A DNA stretch of 47,247 nucleotides from Chitinophagales bacterium (lineage in GTDB: Bacteria; Bacteroidota; Bacteroidia; Chitinophagales; Chitinophagaceae). Below, in pieces: positions 1 to 7,623 of the stretch (position 1 is the first letter of the stretch; the number at the start of each line of letters is the position of its first letter). Position numbers and translations under genes: made by a program. A model generated the notes under the pieces. It was not told the DNA's origin. It made no database searches and was given only the letters and a program-made list of their open reading frames with translations. The stretch spans positions 1-47,247 of the forward strand of contig JAATGQ010000241.1 of assembly GCA_015654595.1 (NCBI GenBank), in the 5' to 3' direction.

Positions 1-1419
1 GCGACGATCTCCCATCATGCGGATGTTATGGCTGTATTGCCTGGCAGCCAGACGAACAATCCATCGTTGATCATCATCGAAGGACATATGGACAGCCGCA
101 ACAACAGCGACTGCGATATCTCCGGCAGTGCACCCGGGATCGGGGACAACGCTACGGGTACTGCGCTTGTGATGGAGCTGGCGCGTATCCTGAGTAAATA
201 CACCTTTCGCAGTACGATCGTCTTTTCTGTCAACACCGGTGAAGAGCAGGGGCTTATCGGTGCAAAGGCGTTAGCCAATTATCTCAAGTCAAAGAAGGTC
301 AGGATAAAGGCGGTCAACAACAACGACGTATCCGGCGGCGTCTTCTGCGGCCATACCGCTTCCGGACCGGGCTGTCCTTTCTATGGCAATATCGACAGCC
401 TGGACCTGCGTATCTTTTCGAAAGACGATGTGAACTCTGCATATAAACAGTGGGCGCGCTATATCAAACTGGAATATAAAGAAATGCAGCTTCCTTTCGC
501 TAAAGTGCCGGTAAATATCAATATTATGGAGCTCGAGGACCGATCGCAAAGGGGAGGCGATCACCAGGCGTTCTCAGCTATCGGCTATACCGCCGTCAGG
601 TTTACCCAGGCCAATGAAGATGGCGATGGCAGTAACGGTTCCGGATATACGGATCGTCAGCACAATATCCGGGATAGTCTTGGGAGAGACAAAAATGGAG
701 ATGGTAAAATCGATTCCTTTTATATCAACCTCGATTACCTGGGCCGCAATACCCTGGTCAATGGGAATTCCCTGGCGATGGTAGCTTTGGGGCCTGATAC
801 GATCACACTTATCCCTTCACTGATCACGGCCAATCGTGTCCGCGTGCTGCTGAAACCGGCAGGGGCTCCGGCTTATCGTGTTGCTGTGCGTTCGCTGTCC
901 AATGACTGGGATTCCGTCTTTACCATTTTGAGTCCTGCGATCGATTCCAAGACCGGCGATGCCGTCGATACGATCACCGTTCCTTATGGTAGTAACACTC
1001 TTTTTTATATCAGTGCTGCGGCTGATGACGCCAACATGACCGAGAGCCAGTTCTCTTCGGAATATACACTGACTACTACGCAGGTTATCCTGGCTTTGCC
1101 GCCTGATACCGGGCGGATTCCGCCGCTGAATGATCCTTCATACTATGGTATTCAGCTTTTGTCCAATCGGCCCAACCCTTTTGATGAATCGACGCTGATC
1201 ACTGTTACTTCGGGCACCGACATTTTTGCGGACCGAACGATGATCCAGATCACGTCTATGGACGGCCGTGTGATTACCCGTATGCCACTTCATCTCGTAA
1301 AGGGGATCAATCAGATGGTGGTCAATCATGGATTCAATGCTGCAGGTATTTATATCTGTTCGCTTGTCATCGATGGGCTGCCGGTACAAAGCAGGAAGAT
1401 GGTTTTTCGTACCCCTTAA
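1..1419 (+). CDS. M28 family zinc aminopeptidase with T9SS sorting domain, 5' partial
   Basis: The reading frame is open from base 1, so the N-terminus (signal peptide and any propeptide) lies outside the window and the ATG at 28 is internal. Numbered from that Met, H20 and D22 (in GHMDS), D40 (in GIGDNATGT) and E72-E73 (in GEEQGL) fit the M28 zinc ligands and general base, and a later GGDHQAF supplies the last His. The catalytic domain covers about the first 250 residues. A fibronectin-like beta region follows. The last 80 or so residues (LSNRPNPFDEST onward, ending in a basic strand) look like a type A T9SS C-terminal sorting domain, so the product is predicted to be secreted or attached to the cell surface. 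It should remove N-terminal amino acids from peptides. A strong terminator follows. The family call is firm; substrate specificity is unknown. Confidence 0.9.
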   Translation, partial: ATISHHADVMAVLPGSQTNNPSLIIIEGHMDSRNNSDCDISGSAPGIGDNATGTALVMELARILSKYTFRSTIVFSVNTGEEQGLIGAKALANYLKSKKVRIKAVNNNDVSGGVFCGHTASGPGCPFYGNIDSLDLRIFSKDDVNSAYKQWARYIKLEYKEMQLPFAKVPVNINIMELEDRSQRGGDHQAFSAIGYTAVRFTQANEDGDGSNGSGYTDRQHNIRDSLGRDKNGDGKIDSFYINLDYLGRNTLVNGNSLAMVALGPDTITLIPSLITANRVRVLLKPAGAPAYRVAVRSLSNDWDSVFTILSPAIDSKTGDAVDTITVPYGSNTLFYISAAADDANMTESQFSSEYTLTTTQVILALPPDTGRIPPLNDPSYYGIQLLSNRPNPFDESTLITVTSGTDIFADRTMIQITSMDGRVITRMPLHLVKGINQMVVNHGFNAAGIYICSLVIDGLPVQSRKMVFRTP

Positions 1420-1450
1420 TAAAGAACGTACCTGTATCTCCACGCGTTCA

Positions 1451-1488
1451 AACCCGTGCGACCGTTCTGGTCCACGGGTTGTTTTTTG
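1451..1488 (+). terminator. Rho-independent terminator of the M28 peptidase gene
   Basis: AACCCGTG (1451-1458) pairs with CACGGGTT (1473-1480), and inside it GACC (1460-1463) pairs with GGTC (1469-1472) around a GTTCT loop with one bulged C at 1459. A run of T follows directly (1482-1487). It lies 32 bases after the stop codon. Confidence 0.88.
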
Positions 1489-1638
1489 TGTTTTGTTTGG
1501 GTTTTTTTACCGCCGCTGGAATGGGTAGGTTGGAAGTCCAAAATCGCTTTTTCTAACTGCGCGGCTATCAAGGAACTGGTGTAGGACCAGCCGTGGTGAT
1601 GAAAGGAGAGCATATGGTATTTTTGAAATTTTGGGACG

Positions 1639-1656
1639 TTGGAATAAACATTCCAA
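1639..1656. promoter_or_regulatory. Palindromic site TTGGAAT-N4-ATTCCAA, copy 1
   Basis: The 18 bases are a perfect dyad of 7-base arms around AAAC. The size and symmetry suit a dimeric repressor such as a TetR-family protein (inference). The reverse complement is identical to copy 2 at 1751-1768. No promoter was recognised next to it. Confidence 0.5.
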
Positions 1657-1750
1657 ACTCGGTCTCTAACTGCTGCTATTCAATATGTTATGAATTGGAA
1701 TGATTTCTTGAGCGTATAAAAAAATGATTGGCAGGCAATTAACCTTTACT

Positions 1751-1768
1751 TTGGAATGTTTATTCCAA
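1751..1768. promoter_or_regulatory. Palindromic site TTGGAAT-N4-ATTCCAA, copy 2
   Basis: TTGGAATGTTTATTCCAA is the exact reverse complement of copy 1, 112 bases away start to start. The dyad extends by one pair, T1750 with A1769. It lies 58 bases beyond the 3' end of the TetR gene. It could be an operator left from a lost gene, a distant operator, or a chance 3' hairpin. Confidence 0.5.
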
Positions 1769-1825
1769 AGTCTGAATTTTTCAAATCGAGTACTATTTCC
1801 GAAAATCCTCCATTTTGCCTGTCCT

Positions 1826-2422
1826 CTACTGACCGATTTCGAGTGGGCATTTTATTCCGTCCCAAATTGTTCTTGTAAGTTCTAAGGGGCTGATTACGTA
1901 TTCGTCTTTATACCTGGTGAAAAACCATCTTAAGAAGCCATCCAGGGCGCCCTTTACAAAATAAGCCAAGGCTGTCGCAGGCAGATCATTCTTGATGAGC
2001 TTTTCTCTTTGCCCTTTTGCCAGGACTTCTACCAGGGGCCAGAAAGATCTTTCGTCTAATTGTTTTGAGTTGTCGGAAATGATCGGGGATTGTTCACACT
2101 GATCCATGAAGAGAAAAAATTCACGTGGGCGGTGAATGAAAAAGCTTAGATAGTGATTGGAGAAAGAGAGAAAAAAGTCTTCGGTTTTTTGATCTACCGG
2201 GTCATTTACTTTAACAGGGTTCTGCAGATCCCGGATCTTTGTATAGATGTTATTAATCAGTTCTTCTTTGGTGGGGAAGTGGTGATATATAGCTCCCATT
2301 CCCGTTCTTGCACGACGTGCGATCATGGCCATGGATACTGACGCCAGTCCCTTTTCCACAATTATTTCCATAGCTGCCTGCACGATCTTCCACTCTGTGC
2401 CGGCACGCTTCATCTTTTTCAT
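1826..2422 (-). CDS. TetR/AcrR family transcriptional regulator
   Basis: This 198-residue protein has the standard TetR layout. The N-terminal helix-turn-helix lies at about residues 10-55: the segment around GLASVSMAMIARRA, then GAIYHHFPTKEELI, matches the family's recognition helix region. It is followed by an all-helical ligand-binding and dimerisation domain with no recognisable specificity. Met1 at 2422 is preferred because a TAnnTTTG -7 box ends 22 bases upstream, although a second Met is at codon 4. A palindrome overlaps that promoter, which fits negative autoregulation, the usual mode for the family. The gene stands alone between two convergent or tandem neighbours, so its target genes are not obvious. 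They may carry the TTGGAAT palindromes at 1639 and 1751, though those differ in sequence from the promoter palindrome. Confidence 0.9.
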   Translation of the reverse strand: MKKMKRAGTEWKIVQAAMEIIVEKGLASVSMAMIARRARTGMGAIYHHFPTKEELINNIYTKIRDLQNPVKVNDPVDQKTEDFFLSFSNHYLSFFIHRPREFFLFMDQCEQSPIISDNSKQLDERSFWPLVEVLAKGQREKLIKNDLPATALAYFVKGALDGFLRWFFTRYKDEYVISPLELTRTIWDGIKCPLEIGQ

Positions 2423-2431
2423 ACACGCGTT

Positions 2432-2476
2432 GATTTGGCAATACCAAATCTAACCAAATGGTAAAATCCTTACAAA
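2432..2476 (-). promoter_or_regulatory. TetR gene promoter with overlapping palindromic operator
   Basis: On the minus strand TTTG (2473-2476) is followed after 20 bases by TAGATTTG (2445-2452), a perfect fit to the Bacteroidota -33/-7 promoter (TTTG ... TAnnTTTG). The palindrome GATTTGG-N5-CCAAATC (2432-2450) overlaps the -7 box and the expected start of transcription near 2440. A repressor bound there would block the polymerase, so autoregulation by the TetR protein is likely (inference). Confidence 0.65.
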
Positions 2477-2516
2477 TCAAAAAACAGCGCCTCAGACACA
2501 AGCCCGGGCGCTGTTT
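2475..2516 (-). terminator. Rho-independent terminator of the T9SS-exported protein gene
   Basis: AAACAGCGCC (2482-2491) pairs over 10 bases with GGCGCTGTTT (2507-2516). Read on the minus strand, the stem is followed by a T-rich stretch. It ends the gene at 2526-3734 and abuts the TetR promoter. Confidence 0.85.
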
Positions 2517-2525
2517 CTGGCAATG

Positions 2526-3734
2526 TTAATGTAATACAAATGACCCGGCATGCGTCTTTCCGCCTTGCACGCTCGTTGCCCGAACAAAATATGTTCCTGC
2601 TGCAAGCCGCTGGTGGAAGAGGATGCGGATCGCCGAGGTGACGGCAAAATTGCGTTGTACCAGGCTTCCGTCGGCTGCAATAATATCGAGTTGCCAGTCG
2701 GTATATCCTCCGGGCAATGTTACGTTGATAAAGTCGGTTGCCGGATTTGGATAGATGGAGAAATCGCTTCCCGAGCCGCCATCCAGCTGGACGGAACGAA
2801 TGGGAGAATAAGACACTTTGCCGTCAGACTCCACCTGGCGCAGGCGAAAATACAGGGTGCCTGCATCCGAGGACTGGATCGTATAGTCGTATATGTAAGA
2901 AGCGTCGGAGAGAAGCGGTTCGGAGGCGCGGCTGCCGATTGTCGAGAAAGACTTTCCGTCGTGGCTGACTTCGATGAAGTAAGTGCGTCCTGCCGTTTCA
3001 TTTGTCGTGATCCAGTTGAGCGCTATCGTTTGTTCATCCTGGCGGGTTGCTGTAAAAGTCAGAATATTCGAAGAAAGGATGGAGGGCGTACAATAGTAAT
3101 ACGTGACCGAAACAGTGACTGCGTCATTGATGGTTGGAGTGGATACGACCGCAACAGGCGCTGTCAGGGATGTACTTGCATTGTATTGCAGGTTGATATA
3201 GCCCGCTCCCTCAAAACCTCCGGTCAGGGCTGTGTCGGCAGTGGTCACAGAATCGCGGAACAGCTCCACGTTGTTGAATACATAGGATGGGCCGTAGGTG
3301 ATGTGATCGTTGGCAGCACCGGCCGCGCCAAGGGTGGTAAAGCTGTAATTGTAATTGGCGCTTCCATAGGCCAGAAAGGCGTTGTCAAGCTTGATATAAT
3401 CCGCCCGGCTGATCCCAGGAACAAAAGAGACTGCGCTGCTGCCGGTATTGGTCAGTTTGAGCGTCATGTTGGTGGTTACCCTGGAGTTTATGACTGCTGC
3501 GATAAGGGTCCCGGTAGAAGGGGTGAATTTTGGCAGGGACGAAGTAAGATCGTAGGCTCCGCTGCCGCTGCCCGAAATAGTAGTGCTGTAGGTGATCGTC
3601 TGGGCGATATTGCCGGCGGTACATTGAGCGTATAGCATCGAGGGCATGAGTGTCGGCGATCCGGACAACAGGAGCGCCAGCAAGGTCTGAAAGACCCGCG
3701 ATAATTGGATTTTGCGCGTTCTCATAGGGAACAA
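2526..3734 (-). CDS. Secreted choice-of-anchor E-like protein with T9SS sorting domain
   Basis: A signal peptide runs to about residue 36 (basic start, then LLALLLSG, ending LYAQC). Residues 40-215 form a beta-rich domain; the segment LPKFTPSTGTL and the repeated Ser/Thr/Asn strands resemble the choice-of-anchor E family found in exported bacterial proteins, which has no known activity. Residues 220-320 look like a fibronectin-type strand sandwich (TATRQDEQTIALNWIT..., YFRLRQVE). The last 75 residues (DFSIYPNPATDFINVTL ... GSFVLH) are a typical T9SS type A sorting domain, so export and surface attachment or release are predicted. No catalytic motif is seen. The start may be Met1 or Met4. The role could be adhesion or a structural surface function. 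Confidence 0.8.
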   Translation of the reverse strand: MFPMRTRKIQLSRVFQTLLALLLSGSPTLMPSMLYAQCTAGNIAQTITYSTTISGSGSGAYDLTSSLPKFTPSTGTLIAAVINSRVTTNMTLKLTNTGSSAVSFVPGISRADYIKLDNAFLAYGSANYNYSFTTLGAAGAANDHITYGPSYVFNNVELFRDSVTTADTALTGGFEGAGYINLQYNASTSLTAPVAVVSTPTINDAVTVSVTYYYCTPSILSSNILTFTATRQDEQTIALNWITTNETAGRTYFIEVSHDGKSFSTIGSRASEPLLSDASYIYDYTIQSSDAGTLYFRLRQVESDGKVSYSPIRSVQLDGGSGSDFSIYPNPATDFINVTLPGGYTDWQLDIIAADGSLVQRNFAVTSAIRILFHQRLAAGTYFVRATSVQGGKTHAGSFVLH

Positions 3735-3910
3735 AAATTTTACGAGTACATAAAGGATGACAATAATAACAGGGAAATAAGACTTTTATTTTACTACACT
3801 TAGTAGAAATCCATGTAAATCGTCATAAAACACGGTGTAGCTGAGTAGGGAAAGCCCTCTAACGACCGGTAAATCACCACCTAAGAAGGACTATTAAGGA
3901 CAGATTAAAA

Positions 3911-3939
3911 AATAAAAAACCCCGCAGGTTGTGCGGGGC
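3911..3939 (-). terminator. Rho-independent terminator of msrA
   Basis: CCCCGCA (3920-3926) and TGCGGGG (3932-3938) form a 7-base stem with a 5-base loop. On the minus strand this is followed by a T-rich run (3911-3919). It lies 21 bases beyond the msrA stop codon. Confidence 0.85.
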
Positions 3940-3959
3940 ATGCTATTTATTTAGCTGTT

Positions 3960-4466
3960 TTATTTAGCGGCCTCTTTGGGCAATACCCAGTCTGGACGAA
4001 CCCAGTGACAGGTATAGCCGTTAGGATGTTTTTGAAGATAGTCCTGGTGTTCTTCTTCCGCATCCCAGAATTCTGTAGCCGGAACCACTTCGGTAACGAT
4101 AGGCCGGGAGTAAATATGAGCGGCCGTTAGCTCGTCGATCAGCTGAAGAGCCGTCGCCTTTTGTTCTTCGTTGAGATAAAAGATAGCAGACCGATAGGAC
4201 GTCCCGATGTCATTACCCTGACGATTACGCGTGGTGGGGTCATGCAGCTGGAAGAAAAATTCCAATAATTTCCGGTAAGTCGTTTTGGAAGGATCGAACT
4301 CGATGCGAATCGCTTCAGCGTGCGTACCGTGATTGCGATACGTAGCATTGGGCACGTCCCCTCCTGTATATCCAACGACTGTATTAATAACGCCAGGTTG
4401 GCTCCGGAGGAGTTCTTCTACGCCCCAGAAACAACCGCCTGCAAGAATGGCTTTTTCTGTATTCAT
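3960..4466 (-). CDS. msrA: Peptide-methionine (S)-S-oxide reductase MsrA
   Basis: The enzyme reduces methionine-S-sulfoxide in oxidised proteins, using thioredoxin as reductant. The 168-residue product has the catalytic GCFWG motif at residues 11-15 (nucleophile C12), then [20 protein letters not shown] and [14 protein letters not shown] in family order, and a likely recycling Cys at C153 (NGYTC). The frame stays open to 4670, but I start at 4466. That gives the usual MsrA length with the motif near the N-terminus, the extra 68 residues resemble no MsrB or other domain, and the long version would begin inside the terminator of the upstream tRNA. No signal peptide is present with this start, so it is cytoplasmic. 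It is a single gene with its own terminator. Confidence 0.95.
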   Translation of the reverse strand: MNTEKAILAGGCFWGVEELLRSQPGVINTVVGYTGGDVPNATYRNHGTHAEAIRIEFDPSKTTYRKLLEFFFQLHDPTTRNRQGNDIGTSYRSAIFYLNEEQKATALQLIDELTAAHIYSRPIVTEVVPATEFWDAEEEHQDYLQKHPNGYTCHWVRPDWVLPKEAAK

Positions 4467-4661
4467 AATGCTTTGTATTACCCGGGTCGGTGCGAGAAAT
4501 GTGCCAATTCCAGCTTGTGTCATTTTGGCATCATGGGTGGGGCTGTCGCGCGGACCGATATTCAGCCAGACGGCATTGATATCCGGATAGGGAAAGGCCG
4601 GGAAATACTTCCGGCCGGTGCGACCCAACGACGGGGAAGAAAGTGGTTTAGGTATGGTATA

Positions 4662-4694
4662 GGAAAACAAAACCCGCAGCTTGTGCTGCGGGTT
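4662..4694 (-). terminator. Rho-independent terminator of tRNA-Gln
   Basis: A perfect 10-base stem, AACCCGCAGC (4671-4680) with GCTGCGGGTT (4685-4694), has a 4-base loop. It is followed on the minus strand by a T-rich run (4662-4670). It begins a few bases after the tRNA 3' end. Confidence 0.9.
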
Positions 4695-4699
4695 TGTTG

Positions 4700-4770
4700 T
4701 TGCCCGACCTGGATTCGAACCAAGACAAACAGATCCAGAAACTGTCGTACTACCATTATACTATCAGGCA
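4700..4770 (-). tRNA. tRNA-Gln (anticodon CTG)
   Basis: Read on the minus strand, a 7-pair acceptor stem (TGCCTGA with TCGGGCA, one T-G pair) starts with U1, usual for tRNA-Gln. A D-arm with AATGGTAG follows. The anticodon loop is TTCTGGA, giving anticodon CTG for CAG codons, and the T-arm has the TTCGAAT loop. The innermost anticodon-stem pair is a T-T mismatch. CCA is not encoded. A terminator follows at once, so it is transcribed alone. Confidence 0.93.
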
Positions 4771-4837
4771 ATGGGACGGCAAAATTAAGTAATTTTAGTT
4801 TTATTTGCCAAATAAATTGCCGCTTTTGGTTTTGAAA

Positions 4838-5683
4838 ATGAAAACTCAGCTTCTGATATTGGCCGCAGCGCTTACAATTTCGTCTTTTTCGGTTGAGGTA
4901 CGGCCTGTGGTGACGGGTGGGGGCGGGGTAGACCCCGGCGGGATTGCTGGTGTTGTGACTGGCGGCCCGGAGAAGGTAGTGGGACCGGGTGTCGGTCCGG
5001 TGAAGGTAACGGGAGCGATCGGCGGCGGGGACAGTTCGCGGGCATTCAGTTTTTTGGACTCGGTCTTCAACCGCCCGGAATGCGCTTTTTTGACGGCTGA
5101 GCCGGATATTCCGGCGGACCTGCAGTCTGTGCTTATCCGGTTTAATAACGCGATCTCTGCCAACCGGCAGTGGTTTTTGCAATTCAAAGAAGCCAACGGC
5201 GGGCAGGGGCCGCTGCCTTACGATGAACATTTTGGTATCACGCGCGCCGAGTATGCCCGCGTACAGCATTTGGAGCAATTCCCGCCGAGGATGATCGTAT
5301 TGGACAGCCAGCGGGTTGCTCTTCACCGCCAGCAGGATCATATACAACTCGAAGGCGACAGCAGCGCCAGGATCTTAAACTACCTCGAAATTTATACCAA
5401 GGCCCGAAAAATCATCTTCGCCGGCGACACGTTGAACTTTGTCGGCGAAATGGATGCGCCGCCTTCTTCACCTTTTGGGCAGTGGCATGGGTTTGTCTGG
5501 CGGCTCGAACGGACGGATGTACAGGCTACCCTGCAAAGCAATCAGATAACAGCCCGGGTCATAGAAGTGGATGCCGGCCTGCCTGCAAGATCGGATGGGA
5601 GAGTTTTTTTGCGGATCAAATACCAGGATGTGCAGCAAGGGGTTGACCGTGCGGATATGGATTTGACCGGGTATATCCGGTGA
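4838..5683 (+). CDS. Exported protein of unknown function
   Basis: I do not recognise this 281-residue protein. The start at 4838 is preferred to an ATG at 4805 because it places a signal peptide (MKTQLLILAAALTISSFSV) at the very N-terminus. Residues 20-65 form a Gly/Val/Pro-rich, low-complexity segment with repeated VVTGG/GPV-like words, probably an extended linker. From about residue 70 to the end the sequence is ordinary and globular, with a helical section (residues 90-130) and then a beta-rich section with alternating polar and hydrophobic strands. No cysteine pattern, metal site or transmembrane helix is seen, so a periplasmic location is likely. It stands alone: the tRNA lies upstream on the other strand and the UbiA gene is convergent downstream. 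Confidence 0.7.
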   Translation: MKTQLLILAAALTISSFSVEVRPVVTGGGGVDPGGIAGVVTGGPEKVVGPGVGPVKVTGAIGGGDSSRAFSFLDSVFNRPECAFLTAEPDIPADLQSVLIRFNNAISANRQWFLQFKEANGGQGPLPYDEHFGITRAEYARVQHLEQFPPRMIVLDSQRVALHRQQDHIQLEGDSSARILNYLEIYTKARKIIFAGDTLNFVGEMDAPPSSPFGQWHGFVWRLERTDVQATLQSNQITARVIEVDAGLPARSDGRVFLRIKYQDVQQGVDRADMDLTGYIR

Positions 5684-5716
5684 GGCCGCGGGCGACGGGT
5701 GGGCGCCGCAGGGAGA

Positions 5717-6700
5717 TCAGCGCAGCGCCCGCGCGGCAAGCGCCAGCACACTGCGGATAGGCCCGAAGAACAAACCTGCATGCAGGACCAGCACGATCCA
5801 GTCATAGGGATAGGCCAGCGCCGCGGGCACAAGCAGCGCCAGCGGCAGGAATACCATATAGTAATCGAATAGAAAGATCCGAAAGTCCTGACCTGGCGGC
5901 ATCTGTATCGCGATAAGCCTGATCCGAAGCCGTCCTGCGCAGACTGCCGCAAACACTCCATAGAGTCCGAGACCAATTATCGGCCACCACCTATCCAGCC
6001 TCCACAACATCACGGCAAGCCCAAGCATCTCCAATAAAAGGATCAACCGACCGGGGATCCTGAACGCCGCCGGACTTATCCTGGTTGCGAAGGTCTTTGT
6101 CCCCGAAGCCAGGTCATTCTCCCGGTCCATGAACTGATGCCATAAAATGCCTCTGAGTCCATAACCCAGGGCCCAAAAACCGACACCGCCAAACCACCAC
6201 CAGTCGATCGACTGATGGGTATAATAACTCATCGCCGCCACGATAAAAAGACTGGTGAACAGATGAGCGCCGGATGCGTCGGCCAGCACACCCAAAATTC
6301 CGCGGCGCTTTAGCCGGATCGGTTCAAATGAATAACAACTAAACGCGATCCAGGGCATACAGGCCAGCGCCATCACAAAAATGTGCGGGTAAAAGCTCGC
6401 GATGTAACAAGCCCCGGCCAGCAAGGCCAATGCGGGAAAGATCCATCGCCGCGAAGCTGGGACCGACGCCATCCTGTTGTGTTTTCCGATGGCCAGGTCC
6501 TCTTCCATGTCGGTGATATCGTTGATCACGCTTACATAAGCGGCGCCGAGCGCCAGCGCGAGTAACACATACAGCAGGTAAAAGCTGGAAGCAGCCAGTG
6601 AACCGCCGCCATGAAGAATGGTAGCATAGCCTACCGCCAGCAAGGGCGCCAGCTTGTAGCCCCACCACTCCGAAGCCCGTATCGTTTTGAATATGCTCAT
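5717..6700 (-). CDS. UbiA superfamily polyprenyltransferase
   Basis: This is an integral membrane protein of 327 residues with about eight or nine hydrophobic helices, the UbiA fold. Motif I is intact as NDITDMEED (N60, D61, D64, D68) and motif II as DREND (D192-D196). Together these bind the magnesium-diphosphate of a prenyl donor. The family attaches prenyl chains to aromatic acceptors (UbiA, MenA) or makes prenyl-linked sugars (decaprenyl-phosphate phosphoribosyltransferase). No ubiquinone or menaquinone gene is nearby. The start overlaps the stop of the GT2 gene as ATGA, and the operon contains two glycosyltransferases and an ABC exporter. I therefore infer a role in a lipid-linked glycan or glycolipid rather than in quinone synthesis. 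The acceptor is unknown. Confidence 0.82.
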   Translation of the reverse strand: MSIFKTIRASEWWGYKLAPLLAVGYATILHGGGSLAASSFYLLYVLLALALGAAYVSVINDITDMEEDLAIGKHNRMASVPASRRWIFPALALLAGACYIASFYPHIFVMALACMPWIAFSCYSFEPIRLKRRGILGVLADASGAHLFTSLFIVAAMSYYTHQSIDWWWFGGVGFWALGYGLRGILWHQFMDRENDLASGTKTFATRISPAAFRIPGRLILLLEMLGLAVMLWRLDRWWPIIGLGLYGVFAAVCAGRLRIRLIAIQMPPGQDFRIFLFDYYMVFLPLALLVPAALAYPYDWIVLVLHAGLFFGPIRSVLALAARALR

Positions 6701-7623
6701 TTGATCTTATCCCATCCGTATCGGAAGAACATTCCTGGATTCAACCATAAAGCCCGCATCACTTTTCTGCAGCTTTCTCCGACATACTTCCGCGTAGCCA
6801 TGGTATACCTGGCCATTTTCAAGGTGTTTGTTACGATGCGCGCCTGCGCCACCCGCAGTTCGGCCGTTGTCAGCCTGTGCTTCATTCGTCGGAGCATCTC
6901 GTAAGTGTCTTCAACATACATCAGCTGCAACACCTCATAGTAGTTGCGGCCATCGTATATATTGTCGGCATTGATAAATTTATGCCATAACTTGTCTTGT
7001 ATCATACCTGCCCTTGCCTCCTTCGACAATACGATATCCAACAACAAACACCAGTCATCGGCAATATGCATTTTGTCATTCCACGCCGAAACGAATGAGC
7101 TGCGGCGGACGACTACGGCTGAAGAAGGAGAGGGGCAGCAATCGATATACAAGCTTCTAAGCTCGGGATAGGAAAGCAGCACCAGGGACTCGCCCTTGCC
7201 CTTTAAGTAAGGCTGCAAAAAAACAAATTCGGAAAAGTAATCGCTGATCCTGCCATCGCCCCATTGCTGGTGCCAATTGGCAAAGACAAAATCCAGCTGA
7301 TGTGTCTCCATCGCATCGATACAGCGTTCTAAAAACAGGGGCTCCCAGATATCGTCGGAATCGAGGGAAGCGATATAGACGCCGGCAGCGTGTTCCAGTC
7401 CTGTGCTTCGGGCGGCTGCCTGTCCGCCATTGAGCCGTTTGACGTATAATACTCCCGGGTAAGCTTTCATTACTTCCGCTGTGTTGTCGGTCGAACCGTC
7501 ATCGACGACAATGATCTGAACATTAGGATAGGTTTGCGCAAGCGCGCTATCCAGTGCCCGAGGCAACAGCGTCGCACGATTATACGTAGGGATGATCACC
7601 GACACTAACGGCTTATCGGTCAT
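6697..7623 (-). CDS. Glycosyltransferase family 2
   Basis: The 308-residue protein has a GT-A fold of the GT2 type. The N-terminus PLVSVIIPTYNRATLLPRAL is typical, followed by VVDDGSTDNT (residues 40-48) for nucleotide binding, NGGQAAARSTGL, and the DxD-like metal site in SLDSDD (residues 87-91). It would transfer a sugar from a nucleotide-sugar donor to an acceptor on the cytoplasmic side of the membrane. No transmembrane helix is obvious. It overlaps the upstream GT4 gene by 11 bases and the downstream UbiA gene by 4 bases, so the three are almost certainly co-translated. Donor and acceptor cannot be read from the sequence. Confidence 0.92.
   Translation of the reverse strand: MTDKPLVSVIIPTYNRATLLPRALDSALAQTYPNVQIIVVDDGSTDNTAEVMKAYPGVLYVKRLNGGQAAARSTGLEHAAGVYIASLDSDDIWEPLFLERCIDAMETHQLDFVFANWHQQWGDGRISDYFSEFVFLQPYLKGKGESLVLLSYPELRSLYIDCCPSPSSAVVVRRSSFVSAWNDKMHIADDWCLLLDIVLSKEARAGMIQDKLWHKFINADNIYDGRNYYEVLQLMYVEDTYEMLRRMKHRLTTAELRVAQARIVTNTLKMARYTMATRKYVGESCRKVMRALWLNPGMFFRYGWDKIK

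Larger units (their letters stand above)
1489..1825. other. Gene-free stretch between convergent genes, with palindromic sites
   Basis: No convincing reading frame is seen on either strand between the M28 terminator and the TetR stop codon. The stretch is AT-richer than its neighbours. Its only clear structure is a pair of identical palindromes in opposite orientation (1639-1656 and 1751-1768) and one half-site TTGGAAT at 1695-1701. Confidence 0.6.

Noticed and set aside
3791..3804. TACTA-CACT-TAGTA small dyad upstream of the T9SS protein gene
   Set aside because: Five-base arms in AT-rich DNA are expected by chance and no promoter pattern lines up with it.
4467..4670. 68-residue N-terminal extension of MsrA
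   Set aside because: The extension would start inside the tRNA-Gln terminator, has no resemblance to MsrB or another domain, and the shorter start gives a normal MsrA.
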